Assembly: GCF_000372725.1 (NCBI RefSeq)
Contig: NW_005200599.1
Span: 35,754 to 99,753, forward strand
Reading direction: 5' to 3'
Length of the DNA stretch: 64,000 nt
Source of the DNA: Emiliania huxleyi CCMP1516
Lineage: Eukaryota > Haptophyta > Isochrysidales > Noelaerhabdaceae
Of the stretch, positions 40,872 to 51,205 are shown in pieces (the stretch's first letter is position 1; every line of letters starts with the position of its first letter). The position numbers and the translations under genes were made by a program. The notes beneath the pieces are model-generated. The model saw nothing but the letters and a program-made list of their open reading frames with translations. It did no database searches and was not told where the DNA came from.

Positions 40872-42851
40872 ATGCCGACCACAACGGTTGTGCGAGGTGG
40901 CAGCAGCAGAAGCGCGGGCGTCGGTGTTGGCGTCGGCAGCAGCGGCGGCAGCGGAAGCAGCGGAAGCAGTGGAAGCAGCAATTTAGACCCTGCGCTCTTC
41001 CGCCAAGTGCTCGTCGCCGCGGCGGGCAATTTCCTCGAGTGGTACGATTTTGCAGTGTATGGAATATTCGCGTCCGACATTGGCAACGCGTTCTTCCCAC
41101 CCGAGGACAGCCCGACGACCGCGCTCATCAAGACCTATTCAATCTTCGCGGGCGCCTTCTTCATCCGGCCGCTCGGCGGCATCTTCTTCGGGCACATTGG
41201 CGACACGCTCGGGCGCGAGGTCGCGCTGCTCTTCACCATCATGCTCATGGCGACGCCGACGCTCGTCATCGGCTTGCTGCCCACGTACACCGAGATCGGC
41301 ATCGCGTCGCCGCTGCTCCTCGCGCTCATGCGGATGCTGCAGGGCCTCGCTGCGGGCGGCGAGCTGCCGGGCGCACTCGTCTACGCGGTCGAGTCGGCGG
41401 GCCCGCGCCATCGCGCGATGATGGGCGCCCTTTGCCAAGCGACTGGCGTCGGCTCCCTGCTCGCGAGCCTCGTTGCGGCCATCCTTCACTGGATACTCGG
41501 CGACACGGCCGTGCGCGAATGGGGCTGGCGCGTGCCGTTTGTCTTGGGCGCGGGGATTGCGGTCGTGGCCTGCTTCCTCAGGCGGAACTTCAAGCCGACG
41601 GCGCCGTTTCTCGAAGCCAAGGCGGCCGCCGCGGCGAGCACGCCACGCCGCGTTGGCTGTTGCGCGTGGCTCGCGTCGCTGCCGCTCGCAAAGACGATGC
41701 GCAGCTCCTGGCGCTCGGTGCTGCGCATCGTCTGCGCATCGCCGCTCGGCATGGTCGGCTTCTACGGCTTCTTTGTCTTCATTCCATCATGGCTGCGGCA
41801 CACGCGCCTCTTCGACGCGGCCTTCGCTCTCAACGTGGCGGTGATGCTGCTCTGGGCGTGTGTCGTCGTCGGAGGCGGCATGCTCGCAGACAGGACGCCG
41901 CCAACACGCTGCTGCACGCGTTGCAGCGGGAGCGGCCGGCCGTGCTTGGCGCTCCACGGCATCCCTCTCGTCTCCGTGCTTGGCGCTCTCGCGGTGGCCG
42001 TCATCGCGCCCTTCCTCTTCATTGCGCTCAATGCCGAGTGCCAGAGCGTAGACAGCGCAGTGACGTTGGCGGCGAACAACCTGACGGGAATCAACATCAG
42101 CAGCAGCAGCATCAGCAGCAGCAACAACAGCAGCGGCGGCGGCGGCAGCAGCGGCATCAGCCGCAGCCTTGCCGTCCTCGGAAGCAGCCGTAGCAATCTC
42201 AGCAACAGTGGCAACAGCAGCAGCGGCGGCGGCGGCGGCGGTGGCGCCGGCGTTAGCGGCGGCGAGGATGAGGAGCTCCTCTGCGTTGGGTACTACCCGC
42301 CTGAAGTCTTCATCCCGATCCTCTGCCTCGGCGTCATTGCCCACGGCTGCCACGTCGGCCCACTGCAAGCGTGGTTTGTGCTCTCGCTCAAGCAGACGGG
42401 ATCGCGCTACTCCTCTCTCGGCGTCGCGTACAACGTGGGCGCGGCCCTCCTCGGCGGCACGACGCCGCTGATCAACACAGCGCTCACCGCGACGTCTGTC
42501 GGCGCCGCCGGCGCGGGGTACTACCTCGCCGCAGCTGCGCTCATCTCCGCGCTCGCCCTCGTCCTCTCGGAACGATGCGCGCCAATCCTAAGCGACGGTG
42601 GCAGCTCGAGCGGCGGCGACGCGCAGCTGCTGCGAATGCGGCGCGCGGCGGTGGAGGCCGCACTCTCTGACACCACCGACGACTGGTCGGCGGGCCGCGA
42701 CTCGGGCGGCGGCGCTCCTGCCTCGCAGCTCGGCGGCGGCGGCGGCGCCCCGCGATCACCAGCGCCGGTGACGAGGGGCGTCGAGGTGGTGGACGCCTTC
42801 CCGGACCCGAGCGCAATCAGTGCACACACGTTCTCTGACGTTTTGACTTGA
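40872..42851 (+). CDS. MFS transporter, metabolite:H+ symporter (MHS/ProP/KgtP-like)
   Basis: A 659-residue intronless frame from ATG 40872. After a Gly/Ser-rich N-terminal tail, helix 1 carries the family signature GNFLEWYDFAVYGIFASDIG, then FIRPLGGIFFGHIGDTLGRE (the MFS loop 2-3 motif), MLQGLAAGGELPGALVYAVE and a further eight or so helices, for 12 in total. Bacterial relatives carry proline/betaine, 2-oxoglutarate or citrate with protons at the plasma membrane. Between helices 8 and 9, residues about 400-475 form an unusual Ser/Asn/Gly-only stretch with many N-glycosylation sequons. The C-terminus is cytoplasmic and Gly/Pro-rich. The substrate is unknown. The bacterial-type family in an intronless gene could reflect transfer, though codon use matches the window. 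Confidence 0.85.
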   Translation: MPTTTVVRGGSSRSAGVGVGVGSSGGSGSSGSSGSSNLDPALFRQVLVAAAGNFLEWYDFAVYGIFASDIGNAFFPPEDSPTTALIKTYSIFAGAFFIRPLGGIFFGHIGDTLGREVALLFTIMLMATPTLVIGLLPTYTEIGIASPLLLALMRMLQGLAAGGELPGALVYAVESAGPRHRAMMGALCQATGVGSLLASLVAAILHWILGDTAVREWGWRVPFVLGAGIAVVACFLRRNFKPTAPFLEAKAAAAASTPRRVGCCAWLASLPLAKTMRSSWRSVLRIVCASPLGMVGFYGFFVFIPSWLRHTRLFDAAFALNVAVMLLWACVVVGGGMLADRTPPTRCCTRCSGSGRPCLALHGIPLVSVLGALAVAVIAPFLFIALNAECQSVDSAVTLAANNLTGINISSSSISSSNNSSGGGGSSGISRSLAVLGSSRSNLSNSGNSSSGGGGGGGAGVSGGEDEELLCVGYYPPEVFIPILCLGVIAHGCHVGPLQAWFVLSLKQTGSRYSSLGVAYNVGAALLGGTTPLINTALTATSVGAAGAGYYLAAAALISALALVLSERCAPILSDGGSSSGGDAQLLRMRRAAVEAALSDTTDDWSAGRDSGGGAPASQLGGGGGAPRSPAPVTRGVEVVDAFPDPSAISAHTFSDVLT

Positions 42852-43610
42852 GCGGTCTCCGAGGTCAAAGAAAGAAAGAAAACAGAAATCCCAAGGGAGG
42901 GATGGGAAGACATTCATCTTAGGTTTATTGTTGGCTTGTTTTGTGAAATTCTTTTTCGGAGGTAAAATTCCTGCGTGTTAGAGAAGACTCGCGAACGAGA
43001 GGTGGTGAAAGTCAAACTGCCCCTTGCTCCCTCTACTCTGCCAGTGTAGGCACCGCTGGATTCGGTACTTCAGCTTGGTATAGTATCATCGTATCCTTCT
43101 CGAGGGGGTATCAAGGTATGCTCTAGGCCTCTGTGTGGGGACCCATCTCGGCTGGGTATCAAGGTATCATCGGCGGCCGCGCAGCGAAGCGACAATTCAC
43201 ACCTCGCACCGAGAGGACCGAGCCCTCCCGCATGGTCCGCCCCGGTATCATTCAAACTCTTTGCGCTTCCGCCGTACCCGCGCGCCATTAGCGCCCTCCT
43301 CGCCCAGCGCATTGCTTAGTGGTGCGCTGGCCTCCCTCCTGCGCGACGCTCATTCGAGCGCGTTGTCTGTCTTGGCGCGCGCGCAGCGCGCGAAGAGGTG
43401 TGTGTGAAGAGGGGGGTCGTGTCCGGTGTGAAGGGTAACCCACCAGGGTATCAGCCTATCCTCTAGGGGCCCAATGCGGGTCCTCTCAAGAGGGTATCAG
43501 GTATAGCCCTGGGGTATGATCTGGGAGGGATGATACTAAGACAATATACTAAGACAAGGCTGAAGTCGAATCCTGTGAGCCCGCGGGGTGCAAGCGCCAT
43601 TTTGATCGAA
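42852..43610. other. Intergenic with recurrent GGTATCA words
   Basis: AAATTCTTTTTCGG and TAAAATTCCTG occur at 42948-42974. GGGTATCA or GGTATCA appears at least six times between 43080 and 43520. No gene recognised. Confidence 0.45.
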
Positions 43611-45788
43611 ATGGCCGAGCTGGTTGTCACGGACCTGTGCCCTAAGATGAAGATCTACTCGGTGGCAAACGTGTTGTCCGCGGACGAGGCGCAGCAGCTC
43701 ATCGAGGCCGGCGAGGCGCGCGGGTTCAAGGACTCGTCTCCCAGCGGGGGTGGTCACGGGCGGACGGGGCGCGAGGACGCGCGGACCTCCCAGTTTTCCG
43801 TTCTCGTCGACCAGGACAAGTTGGCCCAGCTGCTGTGGGACAGGCTCAAGCCCAGCGTGCCGCCGGACTGCACCCACCTGTCCGCGAGCGGCTACTTACC
43901 GCACGAGCAGAATCGCCGCTCTTGGGCTCCCGTGGGCGTCAACCCGCGGCTTCGGCTGTACAAGTGTAAGCGCGCGCGGATCCGAACCCCCATCCTGCAT
44001 GCCCGCCGCGGTCTCGCCCGTCGATGCTGTTGGAACTGACTGACCCACGCGCCTCCCGGTCCTGCATGCGCATGCACCCCTAGCACCCCCGCTAACTAAC
44101 GCATGTACCCCGCGCTGCCCGACAGACGATCGCGGACAGTGCTTCCCAGAGCACATTGATTACAAGATGCGCCGCGAGGTGTGGCGCGGCGGCGCCAAGC
44201 ACGAGCAGATGACGTTCTTGAGCAAGAAGGGCAAGGCGCAGGCCAAGGGCAGGGAGCGGGCGAGGCATGCGGCTTGGCGGGAGGCAGTCCGCTTCGTGGC
44301 GGTGAGCCAGGATGGCGCCGGCGCCTTCCTCAACGCCATCCCAATGCGGGATGACATGCGAATGGAGACTTGGGCGATGCGTCTTTCGGTGCAGCGCCGC
44401 CTGGGTCTCCCCCTCGACGTGGCCTGCCAGGCCGCGGCGGCGGGCAAGAAGACTCGGAATGGGAAGACCCACGACGAGTATGGCGACGCTGCTGTCAACG
44501 TACCGCAGCAGGGCCACAACACCAGACACAAGTACACGCTTCGACGCCTCATCCTCGCCCTACGCGCCGCGTGGGGCACCGCTGTGCGAATGGAGCCGAA
44601 AGCCCACCTCGGTCAGAGTTACAACAAACAACCCGACGTGGACGCGGACAACATTGGCTCGCACGGCACGCACTATTGCGGAGACGTCAAGGTCGTCTGT
44701 TCCCTCAGCAGCAGCGGGGAGCACGGTCGGAAGGGCGCTTTTGTCGCTTTCGGCAACACTGAATCATTCTACCGGAACATGGTCATGGGGCATGGGCCCT
44801 ACTGCGAGGAGGGAGAGGGAGGTGGGGGGCAGGGAGAGGGGGGGGGAGAGGAGGAGGGGGGGGGGGAGGGGGAGGGGTACGGGGGGGGCGGCATGGAGGG
44901 GGAGAGGAAGAGCAAGGGCGAGAGAGGGCAAGGGACTGGGCGCTGGCATACCAGGGGGGGCAGGGTGGTGGGCGGCGACCGCCGCATACCGTCCTACGGC
45001 GGGGACTATCGCTACGCCAGGGAAGACAAGGGCGTCGAAGTGCAGCTGCTGCTGTTCGAATCGTTCGGCGGGTTCGGAAAGGGGGTCCGTGAGATCCTCC
45101 GGAGAGCGGCGGACGTGCTACAGAACAAGCTGACGCGGGCCCAGTACCTCGATGAGGTGACTTGGACCACCAAGAGCTGGCTGGGGCTGCAGAAGCAGCG
45201 CATCTCAGTCGTTCTTCACACGGCCATCGCAGAGCAGGTCGTGAATGAGCTTGCCTGTGGCGGGGGTGGGCGGGTGCACGGAGCTAAGTGCCTCGCCACC
45301 CTCGCAGGAGTCGCTTAGGCGGCTCCCGTGGTGTACCTGTGTTAGTGCCAGTGCGAGCCAGTCCCGTGCCCAGTCCTGTGCCCAGTGTTGTGCGAGGGAG
45401 TTTTGTTGTAAAATTCTTGAGTGTGGTGGTGTACCTCAAGACTTCGCCGGCGGGCAGACCGGCTTCTGGACCAGTCACGACGCCGGGCAAGAAGGAGCAC
45501 TGCCGATTCCTGCGTGACTGTGAGGCCAAGCCGCACGACCTGGTGGTGACGCCCGCGACGGGCATGGCCTGCTGCATGGACCAAAACTTGCTGCACGAGG
45601 GGCTGCCCGTGACGGCCGGCGTCAAGTACGTGCTGCGCACCGACTTTGTGCACGAGCGCGCGCTGCCGGCGCCCCACCCCAAGCTGGCGGGCCGGGGTGG
45701 TGGTGGAGGCAATGCCAGCCCGCCCCCTGACGGCGCGTCTGAGTGGGAACGGCTGTTTGAGACGAGCTGCAAGAATTACGCGGACTAA
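43611..45788 (+). pseudogene. Prolyl 4-hydroxylase-like 2OG-Fe(II) oxygenase interrupted by a retroelement
   Basis: Exon 1 is 43611-43965 (MAELVVTDLCPKMKIYSVAN onward; the N-terminal part of the 2OG domain ending RLYK). The GT-AG intron 43966-44125 is removed so that exon 2 continues YDRGQCFPEHIDYK, giving the H-x-D iron ligands, to MTFL at 44220. The coding sequence then breaks off and resumes at 45422 as VVVYLKTS, with the distal His (LLHEGLPVTAGVKYVLRTD) and the stop at 45786-45788. TTCTTGAG stands on both sides of the break (44215-44222 and 45414-45421). Removing the insert gives one continuous frame. As it stands the gene is broken unless the insert is absent on the other haplotype. The second 2OG enzyme is at 22.4 kb. 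Confidence 0.75.
44223..45421 (+). mobile_element. 5'-truncated non-LTR-type retroelement (family A), longest copy
   Basis: About 1.19 kb flanked by an 8-bp TTCTTGAG duplication. Its frame happens to continue from the host exon: RERARHAAWREAVRFVAVSQ, DGAGAFLNAIPMRDDMRMET, RLSVQRRLGLPLDVACQ, then a Gly/Glu-rich insertion (44811-44960) and GVEVQLLLFESFGGFGKGVR, with the end GGRVHGAKCLATLAGVA and stop at 45316-45318. The FLNAIP...RLGLPL arrangement resembles the region after the reverse transcriptase in algal LINE proteins; that likeness is from memory. The stop is followed by the stem-loop GGAGTCGCTTAGGCGGCTCC and a tail ending in TTGTAAAA, with no poly(A). The missing 5' part fits target-primed reverse transcription. 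Confidence 0.65.
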
Positions 45789-45934
45789 CGCGGACTGATC
45801 ATGGACCAACAAGTGCTTATTGCGCATGCGCGGCCGGGGCGGCCTAGCTTCCCGAGCCGCGTGCCTATCTAGCTCCTTGGCGCCGTCCTTCTCGGCCCGC
45901 CGGCCGGGCCGGCCGACCGACGGGCCGAGGCGAC

Positions 45935-46440
45935 GTGGACGGGTCCATCTCCGTGTGGGGCGATCCTCGCTACGGCGGTTCTCGCTTCCACGCACCGGCA
46001 GGGTCCGGCTTCACCGCGATCTACTCAACTGGGTACGCCTTCGCCGCGCTCAAGGCGGACGGGTCCATCTCCGCGTGGGGCGATTCTCGCTACGGCGGAA
46101 GCGGAGGGAGCACCGGCAGGGTCCGGCTTCACCGCGATCTACTCAACTGGGTACGCCTTCGCCGCGCTCAAGGCGGACGGGTCCATCTCCGCGTGGGGCG
46201 ATTCTCGCTACGGCGGAAGCGGAGCACCGGCAGGGTCCGGCTTCACCGCGATCTACTCGACTGAGCAAGCCTTCGCCGCGCTCAAGGAGGACGGGTCCAT
46301 CTCAGCGTGGGGCGACTCTTCGCGCGGCGGCAGCGGAGCACCGACAGGGTCCGGCTTCACCGCGATCTACTCGACTAATACCGCCTTCGCCGCGCTCAAG
46401 GCGGACGGGTCCATCTCCGGGTGGGGCGATTCTAGCAGGC
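45935..46440 (+). pseudogene. Tandem array of RCC1-like/DGSISAWGD repeats, frame broken
   Basis: About five units of roughly 100-117 bp, each encoding GSGFTAIYSTGYAFAALKAD followed by GSISAWGDSRYGGS. The first two units share a frame; afterwards the same peptide appears in other frames because unit lengths differ. No start or stop is convincing. Similar blades are RCC1-like beta-propeller units. The array ends about 70 bp before the APC8 start codon, in the space where its promoter should be. Confidence 0.6.
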
Positions 46441-46509
46441 GGGAGAATTCTTTTTCTGAACGCTGAGCGCTATATCCCGCGGTTTTGCTTGCAACGAGCC
46501 ACTGCCGCC

Positions 46510-47527
46510 ATGACGACGCACCGGGCGCAGCTCCGCGCCGCGGTGCGCGACCTATCGGACCGCGGCCTCAAGTGCTCCGCCAAGTGGGCCGCGGAGCAGC
46601 TGGTCGGCCTCGCGGGCGGCCCTCTCGATGACGAGGCGGGCACGTCGGACGCGCCGATGTCGCCGGCGGAGGAGGTTGGATCGCGGGAGGAGGAGGACCA
46701 GCTGCTGCTCGCCAAGGCCTACTTCGACCTCAACGAGTTCAAGCGCGCCGCGCACGCACTCCGCGTGGCGCGCGGCGCCTCTGGCCGCTTCCTTCGCTGG
46801 TACAGCCTCTTCCTCGCAGGCCAGAAGCGGCAGGCGGAGGAGGAGGCGGAGGAGCGGTCGGGCGGTGCAGGCGCGCCGGGCTCGCTGCTCGGCAAGCCGC
46901 GCGCGAGCAACCAGCACCTCCCTCTCCTCAACGCGGAGCTGACTGCTGCGCGCGAGAGCGAAGGCCTCCCCGGAGGAAGAAGCGAAGGGAGGGCGGCGGT
47001 CGCTCAGACACGGGCGCGGCCTGTAGGCCTCGACGGCTTCGGGCACTACCTCCATGGCATCGTCCTCCGCGAGCTCGCCCAGCCCGCTCTCGCGCGCGAG
47101 GCCCTCCTCCGAGCCGTCTCGGTGCGACGGACCCTTCCCCACCCCGCACCACTCCCACCCCGCACCACTCCCACCCCGCACCGCTCCCACCCCGCACCAC
47201 TCCCACCCCGCACCACTCCCACCCCGCACCGCTCCCACCCCGCACCGCTCCCACCCCGCACCGCTCCCACCCCGCACCACTCCCACCCCGCACCGCTCCC
47301 CATCCCCCGCACCCCCCCGGACGCGCCACCCCTGCCTCCAGGCCTACCCGTGCCTCTGGTCCGCGTGGACGGCGCTCTCCTCGCTGAGCGGCGCAGACGA
47401 GGCGACGCTACCACGGCACGGCCACGACACTGCCAGTCCATGACGCTCGCCCCGCCCCGCCGCCCGGCCAGGCGCCGCTCGAGCTCCCGGACACGTGGGT
47501 CGCCTCCTTCTTCCTCGCGCACCAGGT

Positions 47528-47577
<50 letters not shown>

Positions 47578-47616
47578 CAACACGTGGGTCGCCTCCTCCT
47601 TCCTCGCGCACCAGGT

Positions 47617-47662
<46 letters not shown>

Positions 47663-47696
47663 CGTGGGTCGCCTCCTTCTTCCTCGCGCACCAGGT

Positions 47697-47746
<50 letters not shown>

Positions 47747-49306
47747 TAACAATAACAATAACAACAACACGTGGGTCGCCTCCTTCTTCCTCCGCGCGCC
47801 CCGCCCCGCCCGCCCCGCACTCCGGCCACCCTTTCCCCTCCACACACCTCCGCCGCCCCACGCCTCCGCCCCACGCCCCCGCCCGCCCCACGCGCCCGCC
47901 CGCGCCCCTCCCGCCCCCCCACACCTCCGCCGCACGCGCCAGGCGACGGAGGCGCACGACAGCGCGCGCGCGGTGTCGCTCTACGAGTCGCTCCTTGTGC
48001 AGTGGCCTCGCTCGCTGCATGTGCAGAGCCAGCTCGCCCTCGCGCGGCACGCGGCGCTCAGCCGCGCGGGGGGGGGAGAGGCGCGGCTGCCGCACGCGCG
48101 ACGCGCTCGCGGAGTAGGTACAACTTGCGCGACTTTGAGGAGGCGCAGCAGCGCTTCGAGGCGCCAGCTGCGGCGGGAGGGGGCGTGCGCCCCGGGAGAC
48201 GCGCCCATGACGCGTCCCGGACACGTCGCGCAGGAGCTGCTGGCCGAGGACCCGTACCGGCTGGACGGGGTCGACACGTACTCGAACATCCTGTACGTGC
48301 GCGAGGAGAAGCGGAAGCTGTCCGCCCTCGCTCACTCGTGCGTCTCGACCGACAAGTACCGCCCCGAGGCGTGCTGCGTGGTCGGAAACTACTACTCGCT
48401 CAAGGGTGCGCACGAGAAGGCGGTCCTGTACTTCCGCCGCGCCCTCAAGCTCGACGCGAACTTCCTCTCCGCCTGGACGCTGATGGGGCACGAGTATGTC
48501 GAGCTCAAGAACACCGCCGCCGCCGTCGACGCCTACCGGCGTGCGGTCGAGATCGACGCCAAGGACTACCGCGCGTGGTACGGGCTCGGGCAGACGTACG
48601 AGATCCTCGCGATGCCCTTCTACGCCCTCTTCTACTACCGCAAGGCGACGGCGCTGCGCCCGTACGACTCGCGCATGTGGTGCGCCATGGCGGGCTGCTA
48701 CAAGCAGCTGCACCGCAGGGGCGAGGCGATCCAGTGCTACCACCGCGCCGAGAAGAATGACGACCGGGAGGGCATCGCCTTCACCGAGCTCGCGAGGCTG
48801 TACCGCGAGAATGGCGAGGACGCGCAGGCGGCGGGCTACGGCTCAGCCGACTGCCGGGACATGTCCATGCACATGTCCATGACGCGTCCGGGACATGTGC
48901 CGCAGGCGGCGGGCTACTACGAGCGGATGGTTGCGCAGCGCGAGGCGCACGGCGAGGCTGTGGGCAAGGAGCTGAGCGAGGCGCGCGTGCCCCGCCCACA
49001 GCCAGCCACGCGAAGGCGGAAACGGGCCCGACGGCGCGTCCAGCGCTCCCGTGACCCCAGGCGCTCTTCTTCCTCTGCACCCACAAGAAGAGCACGGGCG
49101 ACCTCGACGCCGCGCAGACCATCGGCCAGCGCCTGCTCGACCTCGGCCTCCCCGAAAGGGACGAAAACCGCGCGCGCGCGCGACACGCCTCCGACGCGGC
49201 CGCCTCGTTGTGAGTAGGTGGCCCCGAGAAGGACCAGGTCAAGGCGTTGCTGCGCGACATCCAGAGCCAAAGAAAGGCGGGCAGCGGCGGCGGGCCGCCG
49301 GTATGA
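46510..49306 (+). CDS. CDC23: Anaphase-promoting complex subunit 8 (CDC23), TPR protein, about nine exons
   Basis: Exon 1 (46510-47121) opens [20 protein letters not shown] then [14 protein letters not shown], the conserved APC8 N-terminus. Following exons: 47342-47401 ([20 protein letters not shown]), 47472-47525 ([18 protein letters not shown]), 47943 to about 48050, about 48118-48165 ([14 protein letters not shown]), 48234-48827 ([80 protein letters not shown]), 48906-48980, 49061 to about 49190 and about 49217-49306. The tetratricopeptide core is nearly the textbook APC8 sequence. The subunit scaffolds the APC/C ubiquitin ligase that drives anaphase and mitotic exit in the nucleus. Introns are GT-AG or GC-AG (47402, 48828, 48981). 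Boundaries of the fourth, fifth and last two exons are approximate. Confidence 0.85.
47134..47308. repeat. 16-bp minisatellite (CACCCCGCACCRCTCC) in APC8 intron 1
   Basis: About ten copies with A/G variation at one position, within the GT-AG intron 47122-47341. Confidence 0.9.
47494..47800. repeat. Fourfold exon-end duplication with (ATA)n tracts in APC8 intron 3
   Basis: The last ~34 nt of the exon plus the donor (ACACGTGGGTCGCCTCC, TTCTTCCTCGCGCACCAG, GTTATAATAATAA) is repeated at 47490, 47580, 47660 and, without the donor, at 47767. Each of the first three is followed by 45-70 bp of (ATA)n ending in AACAACAAC-like units. Confidence 0.9.
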
Positions 49307-51205
49307 GGGGAGGCGTAGCGCCGGCGAGCGAAGGGAAGAGGCGGAGGAAGGCGGGAGGCGGACCTTGCGTTCAGCTCTCACGTGTCGAGCGCGTATGCTC
49401 TATCCCGCAGTTCCCGCACCCCTGGCCTTGTTCGCCGCTTGGTCTCCTCTAGTGCCGGTCCCGGTTACAGGTACACGTCTCTTTCTCGAGCTTCGTTCGA
49501 GCTCTGTTTCAGTATGTTACAGGTTACAGCCGGTCCCAGGTTGAATGTGTGTTCGCTCACGCTGTAACCTGTATCGGTACTCTGGTCTCTGCCCGATTTT
49601 CGCCGGACGCCGCGGATTGGCGATTTGCGAACAGCAGAAAATTCGTGACTAGGGGTAGACAGTGCCCGTCTACATTCGATCGAATTCCACGTGGCCGGGG
49701 ACCATGATGAAATTCTATCGCCGACGTCTCCCAGTGCTGAGATGATCGCGAGAAGAGTTGAGAGGGGACGACACCGCTCGATCTGCCCTCCGGGGTCCCT
49801 CGGCGGCGGGCACACCTCGTCCTGTACTGTGTTTGTGATGACCTCCCCAAATGAACACACACCAGTGAGGGAGGGCGAGACGATCGAGGGGTCCCGTACC
49901 ATGCGGAATCGACCCCTATCCCAGAGGGCTTCCTCCCAGCAGTGCAACAGTGCAACCAGAGGGGAAACCCCGCGAGGGGAGAGGGAACCCAGGAAACTCC
50001 CTCGCACGACACTGGGCACGGGACAATACATTGTTCATCGAAACGTCAGGCAAAGCTCATGGCCCGAGAGAGAAAGACCGCCCAGTTTAACTCATCACAG
50101 GCGGCCGCTTCTGCGGTGGTGGGGCTCAGCGACTCCCACAGGACTCCCATACACACTACAGAGCTACATGCGACCGCCTGACGCAAACCTGCCGCCATCA
50201 GGCAGGCAGTTCACTCTGAGCACATCCGGACGACCTCCCTCGGCCCTGCAGCTGCACGAGTCGGGGCTGCCTGCTCGGGTTCCTGCGTTGCAGACGCCGT
50301 AGCATTCATGATGGATCGTCCGAGGCGATCATCCCTGAGAGGGAGTCGAGGCGGCGTTTGGTTGTGTGACACGTCCCGTGGGATCGTTGCCCCCCCCCCC
50401 CCCTGCTGACGTTTGGTGTCTCTCACGTTTCAGAATTGCACGGACCTCTCGCGTTCGGCTCAGGCACTCCCCAAACAACATGGACACCACATACGGGGGG
50501 CGGCCGCAGCCGAGGCCGAATCCCACAGCCCAGGGGCCCTGTTCACGCGCGCGCAAGACGTGCAGCAATAAAACAACAACATTTACTCGTCCAAGTACTA
50601 GATTTGTTTCACAAATGCGGCGCGGAACTCAGCCAAACCAGCCGACTGACTAGCCGAACCAGCTGAAGCAGCTGAACCAGCCGACGACCAGCCGAACCAG
50701 CCTAACCAGCCGAAGCAGCACAACCGAACCAGCCGCACGCCGAAGGCGGACCAGCACCAGCCGCACGCCGAAGGCGACGCGGAAGGTGACGCAGGGGTCG
50801 CGCGCCAGAGGCATCGCAGTGGTAGGCGGCGCGAGGGTCGCGCGCCGAAGGCGGTCGCGCGCCGAAGGCGCGCCGCACGCCGAGAGCAGGGGTCGTGCGT
50901 TAAAGGCCTCGACGCGGGGGTTGCGAATTTCCAGGCGCGGGGGTTGCTCGCCTTGAAGGCGGCGCGGGGGTCGCGCACCCCTGCCGTTTTCACACCTCAG
51001 GGTTACCCCACCGCGAAGTGGCGGTGGACATGCTCCCACGTTGCCGACGCGGCGGGGCGCCGGAGTGGCCGCTGGCCGGCGCGTGCTCGCCCTTTTGCCC
51101 TGTCATCATCCGATCTCCTCTTTTACATACATAAATCATCGAAAACCATAACCCAACATGTCTCTGTTTAGCCACTCATCAGTTCACGCCGCCCGATCAA
51201 GAGAC
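49307..51205. other. Repeat-rich intergenic stretch, no gene recognised
   Basis: Contains dispersed element C copy 2 (49745-49925), a minus-strand retroelement A tail (about 49995-50027), a C15 run at 50391-50404, an array of AACCAGCCGA units (50637-50745) and CGCGCGCCGAAGGCG units (50790-50970). Open frames across 50598-51039 merely translate these arrays. Confidence 0.5.
49745..49925 (+). mobile_element. Dispersed element C, copy 2
   Basis: Same orientation as 4075-4245, sharing GTGTTTGTGATGACC-like, AATGAACA, CCAGTGAGGG and GAGACGATCGAGGGGTCCCG segments. Confidence 0.5.

Noticed and set aside
44223-45318. Domain of the oxygenase gene
   Set aside because: The frame is continuous with the enzyme, but the 8-bp flanking duplication and the matching copies elsewhere show it is an inserted element.
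50598-51039. Minus-strand ORFs rich in Trp, Phe and Ser
   Set aside because: They translate the AACCAGCCGA and GCGCCGAAGGCG tandem units.
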